Shown here in pieces: positions 1 through 10,286 of a stretch of DNA of 64,000 nucleotides. Position numbers and translations under genes: made by a program. Source of the stretch: Bacteroidaceae bacterium (GTDB lineage: Bacteria; Bacteroidota; Bacteroidia; Bacteroidales; Bacteroidaceae). Below the pieces are notes generated by a model. It did no database searches. It was not told the origin of the DNA and saw nothing but the letters and a program-made list of their open reading frames with translations. The stretch covers positions 1 to 64,000 of the forward strand of contig JAFUFK010000012.1 of the NCBI GenBank assembly GCA_017469925.1, in the 5' to 3' direction. Position 1 is the first letter of the stretch; each line of letters begins with the position of its first letter.

Positions 1-91
<91 letters not shown>

Positions 92-105
92 TTTCTTTGG
101 AGGGT

Positions 106-141
106 CCTCCGGAAGTAACATTCCGGAGGGCTCTCTTTTTT
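106..141 (+). terminator. Rho-independent terminator of the rRNA operon
   Basis: A perfect 9-bp stem (106-114 paired with 121-129, loop GTAACA) is followed by a T-run at 136-141. It lies just downstream of 5S. Confidence 0.85.
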
Positions 142-263
142 CTGTACTATGCAGCAGTGTTTGCGGGCCGAGTCGGTTGGCTGTATTGGGGGATTCTTTC
201 TTCGTTAGAAGTTGATGTTTTGGCACGATGTTTGTTTCGCTTGAAGCATTTGGCGAGGTTATT

Positions 264-295
264 TTTGAATATGTCGATAAAAATTCGTATCTTTG
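264..295 (+). promoter_or_regulatory. Promoter for the tig-clpP-clpX genes
   Basis: A TTTG box at 264-267 and TATCTTTG at 288-295, 20 bp apart, match the Bacteroidetes -33/-7 promoter form. The tig start codon lies 41 bp downstream of the -7 box. Confidence 0.75.
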
Positions 296-336
296 CAGGC
301 CGAAATTGAACTATATAATAAATAAGGTATAAGAAT

Positions 337-1695
337 ATGAACACATCGTTTGAAAAGGTAGATGCCGTAAACGGCCTTATTACCATGCAGATTGAGAAGG
401 CAGACTATGCCGAGAACGTAGAGAAGGAACTGAAGAATTTCCGCAAGAAGGCCAACATGCCTGGTTTCCGCGTAGGTCAGGTGCCTCTGGGACTGATAAA
501 GAAGCGCTTTGGTACCGAAGTGAAGGCCGAGGCTGTAGATAAACTGATTCGTGAGAAACTGTACGGCTACATCCGTGACGAGAAACTGAGCGTGCTGGGC
601 GAGCCCCTGCCCAACGAGGAGAAGACCCCGAAGACGGACTTTGAGATGCAGGATGACTTCACCTTCGTCTTCGACGTGGCACTGGCTCCCGACTTTGACG
701 CCAAACTGACGAAGAAGGACAAGGTCGATTATTATACCATCGAGGTAAACGACGAAATGGTGGACCAACAGGTGCAGTCGTATGCTGGCCGCAATGGGCA
801 ATACGCCAAGGTGGAGAAGTACGAGCCCCGCGACATGGTGAAGGGTCTTCTGGCTGAACTCGATGCTGACGGACAGCCGAAGGAAGGCGGCGTGCAGGTG
901 GAAGGTGCAGTGATGCTGCCCGACTACATGAAAAACGACGATGAAAAGGCCAAATTTGCCGATGCTAAGGTGAACGACGTGATTACCTTTAACCCCTCGA
1001 AGGCCTACAATGACAACGAGACCGAACTGGCCTCGCTGCTGCGCTTGAAGAAGGAAGAGGTAGGGGAGATGAAGGGCGACTTTAGCTTCCAGGTTGAGGA
1101 AATTACGCGCTATCAGCCCGCTCCCGTGGACCAAGCTCTCTTCGACCACGTGTTCGGTGAAGGTAAGGTAAAGGGCGAGGAGGAGTTTCGCGCACGGATT
1201 AAGGAGTTGCTCTCCGACCAGTTCCAGAAGGACAGCGAGTTCAAGTTCATGCTCGACCTGCGCAAGCACCTCATGGAACGTGTGGGCAAGTTGGAGTACC
1301 CCGAAACTACGCTGAAGCGCATCATGCGCCTGAACAACCCCGACAAGGACGAGAAGTTCGTCGATGATAACTTTGAGAAGAGCCTGGAGGAACTGACTTG
1401 GCAACTCATTAAGGAACAGCTGACCGAGCAGTTCGAGGTGAAACTGGAGCAAGCCGACGTGCTGGAGGCCGCTAAGTCGGTGACCAAGATGCAGTTTGCC
1501 CAGTACGGCATGATGGAAGTGCCCGAGGAGGTGCTGAACCAGTATGCCCAGGAGATGCTGAAGAAAAAGGACCAGACAGAGGGTCTCGTTACGCGCGCCA
1601 TCGAGCAGAAGATTGCGGCTAAGGCCAAGGAAACCGTGAAACTGAACGAGAAGACCGTGAGTCTGGACGAATTCAACAAAATGTTTAAGGACTAA
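337..1695 (+). CDS. tig: Trigger factor (ribosome-associated chaperone and prolyl isomerase)
   Basis: This 452-aa protein is a trigger factor, the chaperone that docks at the ribosome exit tunnel and shelters nascent chains. The ribosome-binding signature GFRVGQVP is at residues 43-50, the same place as in the E. coli protein. The middle FKBP-like domain is divergent, as is usual in Bacteroidetes. The rest is the long helical, highly charged C-terminal chaperone region. Its stop codon overlaps the clpP start by one base (TAATG), so the two are probably translationally coupled. The tig-clpP-clpX order is widely conserved and links folding to degradation. The ATG at 337 is preceded by a clear promoter at 264-295. 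Confidence 0.93.
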   Translation: MNTSFEKVDAVNGLITMQIEKADYAENVEKELKNFRKKANMPGFRVGQVPLGLIKKRFGTEVKAEAVDKLIREKLYGYIRDEKLSVLGEPLPNEEKTPKTDFEMQDDFTFVFDVALAPDFDAKLTKKDKVDYYTIEVNDEMVDQQVQSYAGRNGQYAKVEKYEPRDMVKGLLAELDADGQPKEGGVQVEGAVMLPDYMKNDDEKAKFADAKVNDVITFNPSKAYNDNETELASLLRLKKEEVGEMKGDFSFQVEEITRYQPAPVDQALFDHVFGEGKVKGEEEFRARIKELLSDQFQKDSEFKFMLDLRKHLMERVGKLEYPETTLKRIMRLNNPDKDEKFVDDNFEKSLEELTWQLIKEQLTEQFEVKLEQADVLEAAKSVTKMQFAQYGMMEVPEEVLNQYAQEMLKKKDQTEGLVTRAIEQKIAAKAKETVKLNEKTVSLDEFNKMFKD

Positions 1696-2357
1696 TGAAC
1701 GATTTCAAAAAGTTTGCCACTAAGCATCTGGGACTGAATAGTATTGCGCTGGACGACGTCATTTCGATACAGAACCAGTACCTAAACCCCTACATCCTGG
1801 AGGAACGCCAACTGAACGTGACCCAGATGGACGTCTTCTCGCGCCTGATGATGGACCGCATCATCTTCCTCGGCACGCAGATTGACGACTACACCGCCAA
1901 CACCCTGCAGGCACAGCTCCTATACCTCGACTCGGTGGATGCCGGTAAGGACATCAGCATTTACATCAACTCGCCCGGCGGCAGTGTGCATGCAGGACTG
2001 GGCATATACGATACGATGCAGTTTATCAAGAGCGACGTGGCCACCATCTGCACTGGTATGGCTGCCTCGATGGCTGCCGTGCTACTCGTGGCTGGGCAGG
2101 AGGGTAAGCGCAGCGCACTGACTCATAGCCGCGTGATGATACATCAGCCGATGGGTGGTGCTCAGGGACAGGCCAGTGACATCGAGATTACGGCCCGCGA
2201 GATTCAAAAGCTGAAAAACGAACTCTATACTATCATTGCCGACCACTCGCACCAGCCCTTTGACAAGGTGTGGGCCGACAGCGACCGCGACTATTGGATG
2301 ACGGCCGAGGAAGCCCGTGAATATGGAATGATTGACCAGGTGCTTGTTAAGAAGTGA
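1695..2357 (+). CDS. clpP: ATP-dependent Clp protease proteolytic subunit
   Basis: This 220-aa protein is the serine peptidase that forms the double-ring ClpP barrel and degrades proteins fed by ClpX. The catalytic triad is visible: Ser125 in GMAASMAAV, His150 in MIHQPMGG, and Asp199 by alignment with E. coli Asp171 (same 49-residue spacing from the His). The N-terminal extension of about 30 residues before the core may be a propeptide. The ATG overlaps the tig stop by one base. clpX follows 22 bp downstream, so the three genes look like one operon read from the promoter at 264-295. Confidence 0.97.
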   Translation: MNDFKKFATKHLGLNSIALDDVISIQNQYLNPYILEERQLNVTQMDVFSRLMMDRIIFLGTQIDDYTANTLQAQLLYLDSVDAGKDISIYINSPGGSVHAGLGIYDTMQFIKSDVATICTGMAASMAAVLLVAGQEGKRSALTHSRVMIHQPMGGAQGQASDIEITAREIQKLKNELYTIIADHSHQPFDKVWADSDRDYWMTAEEAREYGMIDQVLVKK

Positions 2358-2379
2358 GAGGTGAAAAGTGATTTAGAGA

Positions 2380-3615
2380 ATGCTAAAGAAAGTATGTTCC
2401 TTTTGTGGACGCACCGAACGTGAGGTTCCCTTACTAATTACGGGACTGTCGGGCTACATCTGCAACGATTGTGCCAAGTCCGCCTACCAGATTGTGCAGG
2501 AGAACCTTAAGTCGTCGAAGCCGTCGGTCCACTTCTCTGACTCGCTTGACGACGTACCAAAGCCGCAGGAAATCAAAGAGTTTCTCGACCAGTACGTAAT
2601 TGGTCAGGACGATGCCAAACGCTATCTTGCCGTCAGTGTCTATAACCACTACAAGCGTCTTGCCCAGAAAGCCGACGACGATGGTGTAGAGATAGAGAAG
2701 TCGAACATCATCATGGTCGGTTCCACGGGTACGGGTAAGACCCTCTTGGCCCGAACCATCGCCCGCCTGCTCAAGGTGCCTTTCACGATAGTAGATGCGA
2801 CAGTATTTACCGAAGCTGGTTATGTCGGAGAGGACGTCGAGAGCATTTTAAGCCGCCTCCTACAAGTGGCCGACGGCGACGTCCGGGCGGCCGAACGAGG
2901 TATCGTTTTTATCGATGAAATCGACAAAATTGCACGCAAGGCCGACAATCCGAGCATCACACGAGACGTCTCGGGCGAGGGGGTGCAGCAGGGCCTCTTG
3001 AAACTGCTTGAAGGCAGTATCGTCAACGTGCCCCCCAAGGGAGGCCGCAAACATCCCGACCAGGAATACACCCAGGTGGATACCCACAACATACTCTTCA
3101 TCTGCGGTGGGGCGTTCGATGGTATCGAGAAGAAGATTGCCCAGCGCCTGAATACCCACGTGGTAGGCTTCAACTCCGTGCAACATACGCGCAACCTCGA
3201 CAAGGGTAACTTGATGAAGTACATCCTGCCGCAGGATTTGAAGTCGTTCGGTCTGATACCCGAAATCATCGGTCGCCTGCCCGTGCTTACCTACCTCAAC
3301 CCCCTCGACCGCGATGCCTTGCGCCGCATATTGTTGGAGCCCAAGAACTCGCTTGTGAAGCAGCAGGTGAAACTCTTTGCCATGGACGGCATCGGGCTTG
3401 AGTTTACCGACGAGGTGCTCGACTACATTGTGGATAAGGCCGTCGAGTACAAACTTGGTGCGCGCGGACTGCGTAGTATCATGGAGACTCTTATGGTGGA
3501 CTTGCAGTACGATGCTCCCAGCCGGAAGGGTGCTGAAAAACGCATCACCGTGACGAAGGAGTACGCTCAGAGACAGCTCGAGAATTCGTTCCTGCAAGAA
3601 GCCGTTGACGCTTAA
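2380..3615 (+). CDS. clpX: ClpX ATPase, unfoldase subunit of ClpXP
   Basis: This 411-aa AAA+ unfoldase recognises substrates and threads them into ClpP. The N-terminal zinc-binding domain has Cys6, Cys9, Cys28 and Cys31. The Walker A motif GSTGTGKT is at 114-121 and Walker B IVFIDEID at 175-182. The pore loop GYVG is at 147-150 and an RKH loop is at 223-225. The ClpP-docking loop reads VGF (262-264) rather than the usual IGF, a mild variant. The gene follows clpP by 22 bp and ends just before a strong terminator at 3653-3682. Confidence 0.97.
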   Translation: MLKKVCSFCGRTEREVPLLITGLSGYICNDCAKSAYQIVQENLKSSKPSVHFSDSLDDVPKPQEIKEFLDQYVIGQDDAKRYLAVSVYNHYKRLAQKADDDGVEIEKSNIIMVGSTGTGKTLLARTIARLLKVPFTIVDATVFTEAGYVGEDVESILSRLLQVADGDVRAAERGIVFIDEIDKIARKADNPSITRDVSGEGVQQGLLKLLEGSIVNVPPKGGRKHPDQEYTQVDTHNILFICGGAFDGIEKKIAQRLNTHVVGFNSVQHTRNLDKGNLMKYILPQDLKSFGLIPEIIGRLPVLTYLNPLDRDALRRILLEPKNSLVKQQVKLFAMDGIGLEFTDEVLDYIVDKAVEYKLGARGLRSIMETLMVDLQYDAPSRKGAEKRITVTKEYAQRQLENSFLQEAVDA

Positions 3616-3652
3616 GTGAAACGATTTTAACAAAAAATAACATTAAATAATG

Positions 3653-3682
3653 CCCCAAAGTTTCGGACTTTGGGGTTTTTTA
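3653..3682 (+). terminator. Terminator after clpX
   Basis: The arms CCCCAAAG (3653-3660) and CTTTGGGG (3668-3675) are followed by a T-run at 3676-3682. This ends the tig-clpP-clpX operon. Confidence 0.88.
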
Positions 3683-3685
3683 TTA

Positions 3686-3693
3686 TAACTTTG
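3686..3693 (+). promoter_or_regulatory. Promoter -7 box for recQ
   Basis: TAACTTTG directly follows the clpX terminator and lies 27 bp before the recQ start. No well-spaced TTTG box was found. Confidence 0.55.
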
Positions 3694-3720
3694 TAAGGAC
3701 GTAAGGCAAAAAGTATCGAT

Positions 3721-5892
3721 ATGGAAGCAAAAAACCTCAATGACAAGCTGAAGCGCTACTTCGGTTTCGATACCTTTAAGGGTGACCAGGAAGCTATCAT
3801 CCGTAACGTGCTGGCAGGCAGAGACACTTTCGTGCTGATGCCCACTGGCGGCGGCAAGAGTCTGTGTTACCAGTTGCCTGCGCTTCTGATGGAGGGAACG
3901 GCCATCGTGATTTCCCCCCTTATAGCGTTGATGAAGAACCAGGTGGACGCCATCCGCATGGTCAGTGAAGACGACGGTATCGCCCATTTCATCAACTCGA
4001 GCCTGACCAAGGGCGAGATAGACCGTGCCAAGGAGGACATCCGTACGGGGCGGACAAAACTCCTCTATGTGGCTCCCGAGAGTTTGACTAAGGAAGACAA
4101 CATAGAGTTCCTGCGCACGGTGAAGATTTCTTTCTATGCCGTTGATGAGGCCCATTGTATTTCGGAATGGGGTCATGACTTTCGCCCCGAATACAGGAAG
4201 ATACGCCCCATCGTGCAGAATATCGGTGTGGCACCAATCATCGCCCTAACCGCAACGGCTACCGACAAAGTGCGTGGTGACATAATGAAGAACCTGGGCA
4301 TGGTGAACGCCCGGGAGTTTAAGAGTTCCTTCAACCGCCCGAACCTTTATTACGGAATTCGTGCCAAGACGAAAGACGTCGATAAGGACATCGTGCGCTT
4401 CGTCCGCCAGCATCAGGGCAAGAGCGGCATCATCTACTGCCTCTCGCGCAAGAAGGTGGAAGAGTTGGCCGAATTCCTGCAAGTAAACAAGATAAACGCA
4501 AAACCCTACCATGCTGGCATGGATGCCCAGCAGCGTAGCGAGACGCAGGACGACTTCATCATGGAGCGCATCGATGTCATCGTGGCTACGATAGCCTTCG
4601 GTATGGGCATTGACAAACCCGATGTGCGCTTTGTCATCCACTACGATATCCCCAAGAGTCTCGAAGGCTATTATCAGGAGACGGGCCGTGCTGGTCGTGA
4701 CGGAGGTGAGGGCCTGTGTATAACATTCTACACCCGTAAGGATTTGCAGAAACTGGAGAAGTTCATGGAGGGCAAACCCCTGAGCGAACAGGACATCGGT
4801 CGCCAACTGTTGCAGGAAACGGCTGCATACGCCGAGAGTTCGGTTTGCCGCCGTAAGACCCTGCTCCATTATTTTGGTGAAAACTATAACCAGGAGAATT
4901 GTGGCAATTGTGACAACTGCCTGCACCCCCATCCCAGTATCGAGGCCAGTGCTGAACTCGTGAAGGTGCTGAAGGTGGTGCGCGACGTAAAAGAGAACTT
5001 TAAGGTGAACCACATCATCGACGTCTTGGTAGGTCGCTCGACCGAAGAGGTAATTGCCCACAAGCACGCCGAGTTGTCGTCGTTCGGTATCGGCGACGAC
5101 CATCCGCCGCGCTTCTGGAATGCAGTTATCCGCCAGGCCATGCTGGCTGGCTATCTTAGGAAAGAGGTGGAGAACTATGGCCTGATAAAACTGACGAACC
5201 CTGGATGGCTCTTCATGCGTTCGCCCCAGCCCTTCAGCATCATCGAGGACCACGACTTCTCGGAGGCTGATTACGAATCAGTGACTACCTCTGCCCTTGA
5301 CGAGACCCTCCTGGCGCTGCTGAAAGACCTGCGTCGCAGTATTGGTCGTCGGCTGGATAAAGCTCCTTATCTTGTTTTCCAGGATTCGTCGTTGGAAGAC
5401 ATGGCCACCATGTACCCTGTCAACGAGGAGGAACTGATGAATATCCAAGGCGTCTCGGAGGGAAAGGCCAAGCGATTTGGCAAGGAGTTCTGCGAACTCA
5501 TCGCCCACTATTGTGAGGAAAACGAGATAGAGCGGCCCGAGAACCTGCGTGTACGCTCTTCAGCAAAGGACAATAAGTCGAAACTGAAGGTCATGATTAT
5601 CCAGAAGATAGACCTCAAGGTCTCGCTTGAGGACATCGCCGATGCCTGCAATCTGGAGTTCGACGACCTGCTCACCGAGGTGGAGGGCATTGTCTATAGC
5701 GGTCTGAAGTTAAACATCGACTATTACATCGACGAGGTGATGGACGAAGACCACATGCTCGACATCTACGAGTACTTTGAGGATGCCGATACCGACGACC
5801 TGGATGAGGCCCTCGACGAGCTGGGCCCCGAATACACCGAAGAGGATGTTCGGCTCGTCCGCATCAAGTTCTACTCGGAAAAGGCCAATTAA
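3721..5892 (+). CDS. recQ: ATP-dependent DNA helicase RecQ
   Basis: This 723-aa protein is a 3'-5' DNA helicase for recombination and replication-fork repair. Motif I PTGGGKSLCYQLPA starts at residue 41 and the Walker B box VDEAH is at 141-145, followed by the RecQ-type aromatic-rich loop. The zinc site has Cys376, Cys394, Cys397 and Cys400. The HRDC domain is at about 523-598. An acidic tail of about 110 residues with a second helical repeat follows it, making the protein longer than the 610-aa E. coli RecQ; this is common in Bacteroidetes. It has its own promoter and appears to be a single-gene unit between clpX and guaB. Confidence 0.95.
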   Translation: MEAKNLNDKLKRYFGFDTFKGDQEAIIRNVLAGRDTFVLMPTGGGKSLCYQLPALLMEGTAIVISPLIALMKNQVDAIRMVSEDDGIAHFINSSLTKGEIDRAKEDIRTGRTKLLYVAPESLTKEDNIEFLRTVKISFYAVDEAHCISEWGHDFRPEYRKIRPIVQNIGVAPIIALTATATDKVRGDIMKNLGMVNAREFKSSFNRPNLYYGIRAKTKDVDKDIVRFVRQHQGKSGIIYCLSRKKVEELAEFLQVNKINAKPYHAGMDAQQRSETQDDFIMERIDVIVATIAFGMGIDKPDVRFVIHYDIPKSLEGYYQETGRAGRDGGEGLCITFYTRKDLQKLEKFMEGKPLSEQDIGRQLLQETAAYAESSVCRRKTLLHYFGENYNQENCGNCDNCLHPHPSIEASAELVKVLKVVRDVKENFKVNHIIDVLVGRSTEEVIAHKHAELSSFGIGDDHPPRFWNAVIRQAMLAGYLRKEVENYGLIKLTNPGWLFMRSPQPFSIIEDHDFSEADYESVTTSALDETLLALLKDLRRSIGRRLDKAPYLVFQDSSLEDMATMYPVNEEELMNIQGVSEGKAKRFGKEFCELIAHYCEENEIERPENLRVRSSAKDNKSKLKVMIIQKIDLKVSLEDIADACNLEFDDLLTEVEGIVYSGLKLNIDYYIDEVMDEDHMLDIYEYFEDADTDDLDEALDELGPEYTEEDVRLVRIKFYSEKAN

Positions 5893-5917
5893 AGTTTCTT
5901 AAAAACCCCTAATTGTT

Positions 5918-5948
5918 TTTGTATTTTGCGTGTTTTATGCTATCTTTG
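5918..5948 (+). promoter_or_regulatory. Promoter for guaB
   Basis: TTTG at 5918-5921 and TATCTTTG at 5941-5948 are 19 bp apart. The box shows that the guaB start is the ATG at 5976 and not an earlier in-frame codon. Confidence 0.75.
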
Positions 5949-5975
5949 CACGCAAAATACAAAAACGTTTTTATT

Positions 5976-7454
5976 ATGGCATCATTTATCGAAGACCGAA
6001 TCGTCATGGATGGGTTGACCTATGACGATGTCTTGCTGGTTCCGGCGTACTCCGAAGTTCTTCCCCGAACGGCCGATCTCACGACCAAGTTCTCTCGTAA
6101 CATCGAGCTGAAAATCCCCTTCATCTCCGCAGCTATGGACACCGTTACGGAAGCCCCAATGGCCATCGCCATTGCGCGTGAGGGTGGCATAGGCGTGATA
6201 CACAAGAATATGTCTATTGAGGAACAAGCTCGTCAGGTAGCAATCGTCAAGCGGGCTGAGAACGGAATGATTTACGACCCCGTCACCATCCGCCGCGAGA
6301 AGACTGTGGCCGATGCGCTCGCCCTCATGCAGGAGTACCACATCGGTGGAATTCCCGTGGTTGATGCCGACAACTGCCTGGTAGGTATCGTGACCAACCG
6401 TGACCTGCGCTTCGAACGCAATATCCAGCGTCCCATCGCAGAGGTGATGACTCATGAGCATCTGGTCACCACACATCAGAAGACCGACCTTGCTGCTGCA
6501 GCTCAAATACTTCAGGAGAACAAGATTGAGAAACTGCCCGTAGTGGATGAGGACAACCATCTTATCGGCCTGATTACCTACAAGGATATCACGAAGGCGA
6601 AGGACAAACCCATGGCCTGCAAGGATGCAAAGGGCCGGCTGCGCGTGGCTGCAGGCGTAGGTGTAACGGCGGATACGCTTGACCGTATGCGCGCACTCGT
6701 TGAGGCAGGTGCCGATGCCATTGTCATTGATACGGCCCATGGCCACTCGAAGTTTGTTATTGAGAAACTCCGTGAAGCCAAGGCAACCTTCAAGGATGTG
6801 GATATTGTGGTCGGTAATGTGGCTACGGGAGCTGCTGCTCGTGCACTGGTCGAGGCTGGTGCCGATGGTGTGAAGGTGGGCATTGGGCCGGGGTCCATCT
6901 GCACTACTCGTGTGGTGGCTGGCGTGGGTGTTCCCCAACTTTCGGCAGTCTATGATGTGGCCAGTGCCTTGGCTGGTACTGGTGTCCCCCTCATTGCTGA
7001 TGGCGGTCTTCGCTATTCGGGTGATGTGGTAAAGGCCTTGGCCGCAGGCGGATATTCCGTGATGATAGGTTCGCTGATTGCAGGCACTGAAGAAAGCCCT
7101 GGCGACACCATCATCTACAATGGCCGTAAATTTAAGTCGTATCGTGGTATGGGTTCCCTGGAGGCCATGGAGTGTGGCTCAAAGGATCGTTATTTCCAGG
7201 GCAATGTAAAGGATGCCAAGAAATTGGTGCCCGAAGGCATTGCCGGACGTGTTCCGTATAAGGGTACGGTGCAGGAGGTTATCTATCAGCTCATCGGTGG
7301 ACTACGTTCGGGTATGGGCTATTGTGGTGCCGCCAGCATCGGAGACTTGCATCACGCCCAGTTTGTACGTATTACCAATGCTGGTGTGCTGGAGAGTCAT
7401 CCCCACGACGTGACCATCACCAGCGAGGCCCCGAACTATAGCAGACCACAATAA
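5976..7454 (+). CDS. guaB: Inosine-5'-monophosphate dehydrogenase
   Basis: This 492-aa enzyme oxidises IMP to XMP with NAD+, the committed step of GMP synthesis. The catalytic loop GPGSICTTR carries the nucleophile Cys309. Two CBS domains (about residues 95-210) are inserted in the TIM barrel. The flap [11 protein letters not shown] near 415 is intact. The reading frame extends 21 codons upstream, but that part overlaps the promoter at 5918-5948, so the start is set at 5976. The stop codon overlaps an ATG that precedes the next gene, suggesting read-through into the foldase genes downstream. Confidence 0.96.
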   Translation: MASFIEDRIVMDGLTYDDVLLVPAYSEVLPRTADLTTKFSRNIELKIPFISAAMDTVTEAPMAIAIAREGGIGVIHKNMSIEEQARQVAIVKRAENGMIYDPVTIRREKTVADALALMQEYHIGGIPVVDADNCLVGIVTNRDLRFERNIQRPIAEVMTHEHLVTTHQKTDLAAAAQILQENKIEKLPVVDEDNHLIGLITYKDITKAKDKPMACKDAKGRLRVAAGVGVTADTLDRMRALVEAGADAIVIDTAHGHSKFVIEKLREAKATFKDVDIVVGNVATGAAARALVEAGADGVKVGIGPGSICTTRVVAGVGVPQLSAVYDVASALAGTGVPLIADGGLRYSGDVVKALAAGGYSVMIGSLIAGTEESPGDTIIYNGRKFKSYRGMGSLEAMECGSKDRYFQGNVKDAKKLVPEGIAGRVPYKGTVQEVIYQLIGGLRSGMGYCGAASIGDLHHAQFVRITNAGVLESHPHDVTITSEAPNYSRPQ

Positions 7455-7474
7455 TGTTGAAAATTGGAAATGAT

Positions 7475-8896
7475 ATGAAACACATACTTTTAAGTTTTAC
7501 GTTGGCCTTGGCTGCAATGTCTGCCGTGGCTCAGGACGATCCCGTAGTGATGAAGATTGCAGGGACGCCCGTGACTCGCAGTGAGTTTGAGTACAACTAC
7601 AACAAGAACAATACGGAGAACGTCATCGACCGCAAGGATCTGGAGGAGTACGCAGAACTCTTTATTAACTACAAACTGAAGGTCCGTGCTGCCGAGGATG
7701 CTCAGATGGATACGGCACAAAGCTTCAAAGATGAGTTCCGCACCTACCGCGACCAGCAAATACGTCCGATGCTTGTCCCCGCTGGAGCTGATGAAGCAGA
7801 GGCTCGTGCCTACTATGATGGCATGCTGAAGCAATTGGATGGTCATGACCTTCGACTGCCGGCTCACATCTTCCTACGCGTACCCCAGAAGAGCACTCAG
7901 GAGGAGCAAGCCGAGAAGAAGGCCCGCATCGATAGCATCTATCAGGCGTTGCAAGGCGGTGCCGACTTTGCAGAACTGGCCAAGGCTCATTCTGAAGACC
8001 CAGGCTCAGCGGCTAGAGGTGGTGACCTCCAGTGGTTCGGCCCTGGTCAGTTGGTACCTGAGTTCGAAAAGGTTATGTACTCGCTGAACAAGGGCGAGGT
8101 GTCAACTCCCTTCCTCTCCACCGTGGGCTACCATATCCTGAAGCTGAAGGATACGAAACAACTGGAACCCTACGACTCGTTGCGTGCTAACATCCTGCGT
8201 TATCTAGAGTCGCGTGGCATGGCCGACCGCTTGGCTCAGAAGGCTACCGACAGCATCGCCGCTGCCCGTGGTCTTACGGCAGAAGAGGTCTTGGATGCTG
8301 AAACCGAGCGTCTGTGTGCCAATGATATGGAGTTGAAGTATTTGGTGCAAGAGTACCACGATGGACTATTACTCTATGAGATTAGTAAGACCCGGATATG
8401 GGACCCCGCAGCGTCCGATACGACAGCACTTGAAAGCTACTTCAAGAAGAATAAAAAACAGTACGCATGGCCCGATCCGCACTACTATGGCATGGTCTAT
8501 TATGCCCGTGAGAAGGCTGATGTGAAAAGGGTGCAGAAACTGCTGAAGGGCGTTGACGAGGCCGATTGGCCCCGTACGGTACGTGATGCATTTAACAAGG
8601 ACAGCGTCACGGTACGCATGGAGCAGCCCCGCCTGTATGCAAAGGGCGAACACGCCTTTGTCGATTCCATAGCCTTTAAGGTTAAGGCAGGGAAAACACG
8701 TGAACGCAAAGGGTATCCCTATGCTGCCCTTATCGGACGTCAGTTGAAGAAAGGTCCGAAGACATGGAAGGACGTGGGCAGTCAGGTGGTAACCGACTAT
8801 CAGGCCGAGTGCGACCGTAAGTTCGTCGAAGACCTTCGTCGTAAGTATGCCGTGGAGGTTTATCCAGACGTACTCAATACCGTAAACAAACATTAA
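7475..8896 (+). CDS. Periplasmic peptidyl-prolyl isomerase, parvulin type (PpiD/SurA-like)
   Basis: This 473-aa protein begins with a signal peptide (MKHILLSFTLALAAMSAVAQ), which favours the ATG at 7475 over the one at 7454. An N-terminal helical chaperone region is followed by one parvulin rotamase domain at about residues 120-235. That domain contains the typical GADFAELAKAHSEDPGSA segment and a GELQWFG-like strand (GGDLQWFG). The C-terminal half (about 240 residues) has a second chaperone-like region without a clear rotamase core. It lies directly upstream of a second parvulin protein and an OstA/LptD-like gene, so it probably helps fold outer-membrane proteins in the periplasm. Confidence 0.88.
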   Translation: MKHILLSFTLALAAMSAVAQDDPVVMKIAGTPVTRSEFEYNYNKNNTENVIDRKDLEEYAELFINYKLKVRAAEDAQMDTAQSFKDEFRTYRDQQIRPMLVPAGADEAEARAYYDGMLKQLDGHDLRLPAHIFLRVPQKSTQEEQAEKKARIDSIYQALQGGADFAELAKAHSEDPGSAARGGDLQWFGPGQLVPEFEKVMYSLNKGEVSTPFLSTVGYHILKLKDTKQLEPYDSLRANILRYLESRGMADRLAQKATDSIAAARGLTAEEVLDAETERLCANDMELKYLVQEYHDGLLLYEISKTRIWDPAASDTTALESYFKKNKKQYAWPDPHYYGMVYYAREKADVKRVQKLLKGVDEADWPRTVRDAFNKDSVTVRMEQPRLYAKGEHAFVDSIAFKVKAGKTRERKGYPYAALIGRQLKKGPKTWKDVGSQVVTDYQAECDRKFVEDLRRKYAVEVYPDVLNTVNKH

Positions 8897-8903
8897 GGAG
8901 ATT

Positions 8904-10286
8904 ATGTTTCGGAAGATAATATTGTGCGCCCTACTCATCGTTCAGGTGTCGTTGCTCTTTGCCCAAAAGACCGACAATGTTGTAGATGAGGTCATCTGGG
9001 TAGTAGGCGATGAGGCCATCCTGAAAAGTGATGTCGAGGGAATGCGCCGCGACCCGTCGTGGTCACAAATCAAGGGTAATCCCTACTGCGTTATTCCTGA
9101 GCGGTTGGCCATACAGAAACTCTTCCTGCATCAGGCTGCTATCGATAGTATCGAAGTGACGGATGCTCAGGTAAATGCTTCCGTAGAGGAGCGCATCAAC
9201 GAGTGGGTAATGACGGCTGGCAGTAAGGAGAAACTGGAGGAGTATATGTCGATGCCCATCTCACAAATTCGTGAGGAACTGCACGACCGATATAAGGATG
9301 AGATGACCGTAACTCGGATGCGTGAGAAATTGACCGAGGACGTGAAGGTTACTCCCGCAGAGGTGCGTCGTTATTTCAAGGATATGCCAGAGGACTCTCT
9401 TCCACTGATACCAACGCAGGTTGAAGTGGAGATTCTGGTGCAGTCGCCCAAGATTCCTGAGGAGGAGATCAACCGTGTGAAGGAGGAACTTCGTGGTTAC
9501 GGAGAACGTGTGACCAGTGGTGGTATGTCGTTCTCGACCTTGGCCATCCTCAACAGCGAGGACGAAGGTTCGAAACTGCGTGGCGGAGAACTCGGCTTTA
9601 TGGGACGAGGAGAACTTGACCCCGCTTTCGCGAATGTGGCTTTCAGCCTGACTGACCCTACCAAGGTTTCGAAGGTCGTGGAGTCGGAGTTTGGTTTTCA
9701 CATTGTTCAGTTGATAGAGAAACGTGGCGACAAGATAAACGTGCGCCATATCCTGCGCAAACCTGTGGCAGCCCAAGCCGATATTGAGGCAGCCCTGTTG
9801 CGTCTCGACTCGATTGCCGACGACATCCGCAAGGAAAAGTTTACCTTCGAGGATGGGGCGACATGGATTAGCGACGATAAGGACACACGATACAATCACG
9901 GATTGATGACCAACCAACAACGCCGGTCGTCAGAAGGTCGCATGATTCAAACATCGCGTTTCGAGATGGGAGAACTGGCCAACGTGTCGTCAGACTTGGC
10001 TCGCATTGTCGATGGAATGGAGATAGGGGAGATATCGAAGCCCTTCAAGATGACCGACCGTCGCATGAAGACTATCTGTGCCATTGCCAAATTGAAGAAC
10101 CGCATCAAGGCCCATCGTGCCAGCATCACAGAGGACTTCCAGGTACTGCGCGAAATCGTGCTGGAGAAGAAGAAGGCTGATGTCGTTGATGAATGGATTC
10201 GGGAGAAACAGAAGACCACTTACGTACGCATCAACGAGAATTGGTGCGACTGCGAGTTCGAATACCCGGGTTGGGTTAAGGAATGA
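8904..10286 (+). CDS. SurA-like periplasmic chaperone / peptidyl-prolyl isomerase
   Basis: This 460-aa protein has a signal peptide (first about 20 residues, ending LLFAQ). A SurA-like N-terminal domain begins DEVIWVVGDEAILKSDVE. Two parvulin domains follow, at about residues 175-275 and 280-385. The first keeps the GGELGFMGRGELDPAF strand of active parvulins. It lies 7 bp after the previous foldase gene and its stop overlaps the next start by 4 bp (ATGA). The role inferred from family and context is delivery and folding of outer-membrane beta-barrels. Confidence 0.9.
   Translation: MFRKIILCALLIVQVSLLFAQKTDNVVDEVIWVVGDEAILKSDVEGMRRDPSWSQIKGNPYCVIPERLAIQKLFLHQAAIDSIEVTDAQVNASVEERINEWVMTAGSKEKLEEYMSMPISQIREELHDRYKDEMTVTRMREKLTEDVKVTPAEVRRYFKDMPEDSLPLIPTQVEVEILVQSPKIPEEEINRVKEELRGYGERVTSGGMSFSTLAILNSEDEGSKLRGGELGFMGRGELDPAFANVAFSLTDPTKVSKVVESEFGFHIVQLIEKRGDKINVRHILRKPVAAQADIEAALLRLDSIADDIRKEKFTFEDGATWISDDKDTRYNHGLMTNQQRRSSEGRMIQTSRFEMGELANVSSDLARIVDGMEIGEISKPFKMTDRRMKTICAIAKLKNRIKAHRASITEDFQVLREIVLEKKKADVVDEWIREKQKTTYVRINENWCDCEFEYPGWVKE

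Noticed and set aside
259-1452. A 397-codon open frame on the minus strand
   Set aside because: It is opposite tig, a gene with strong evidence, and has no family features.
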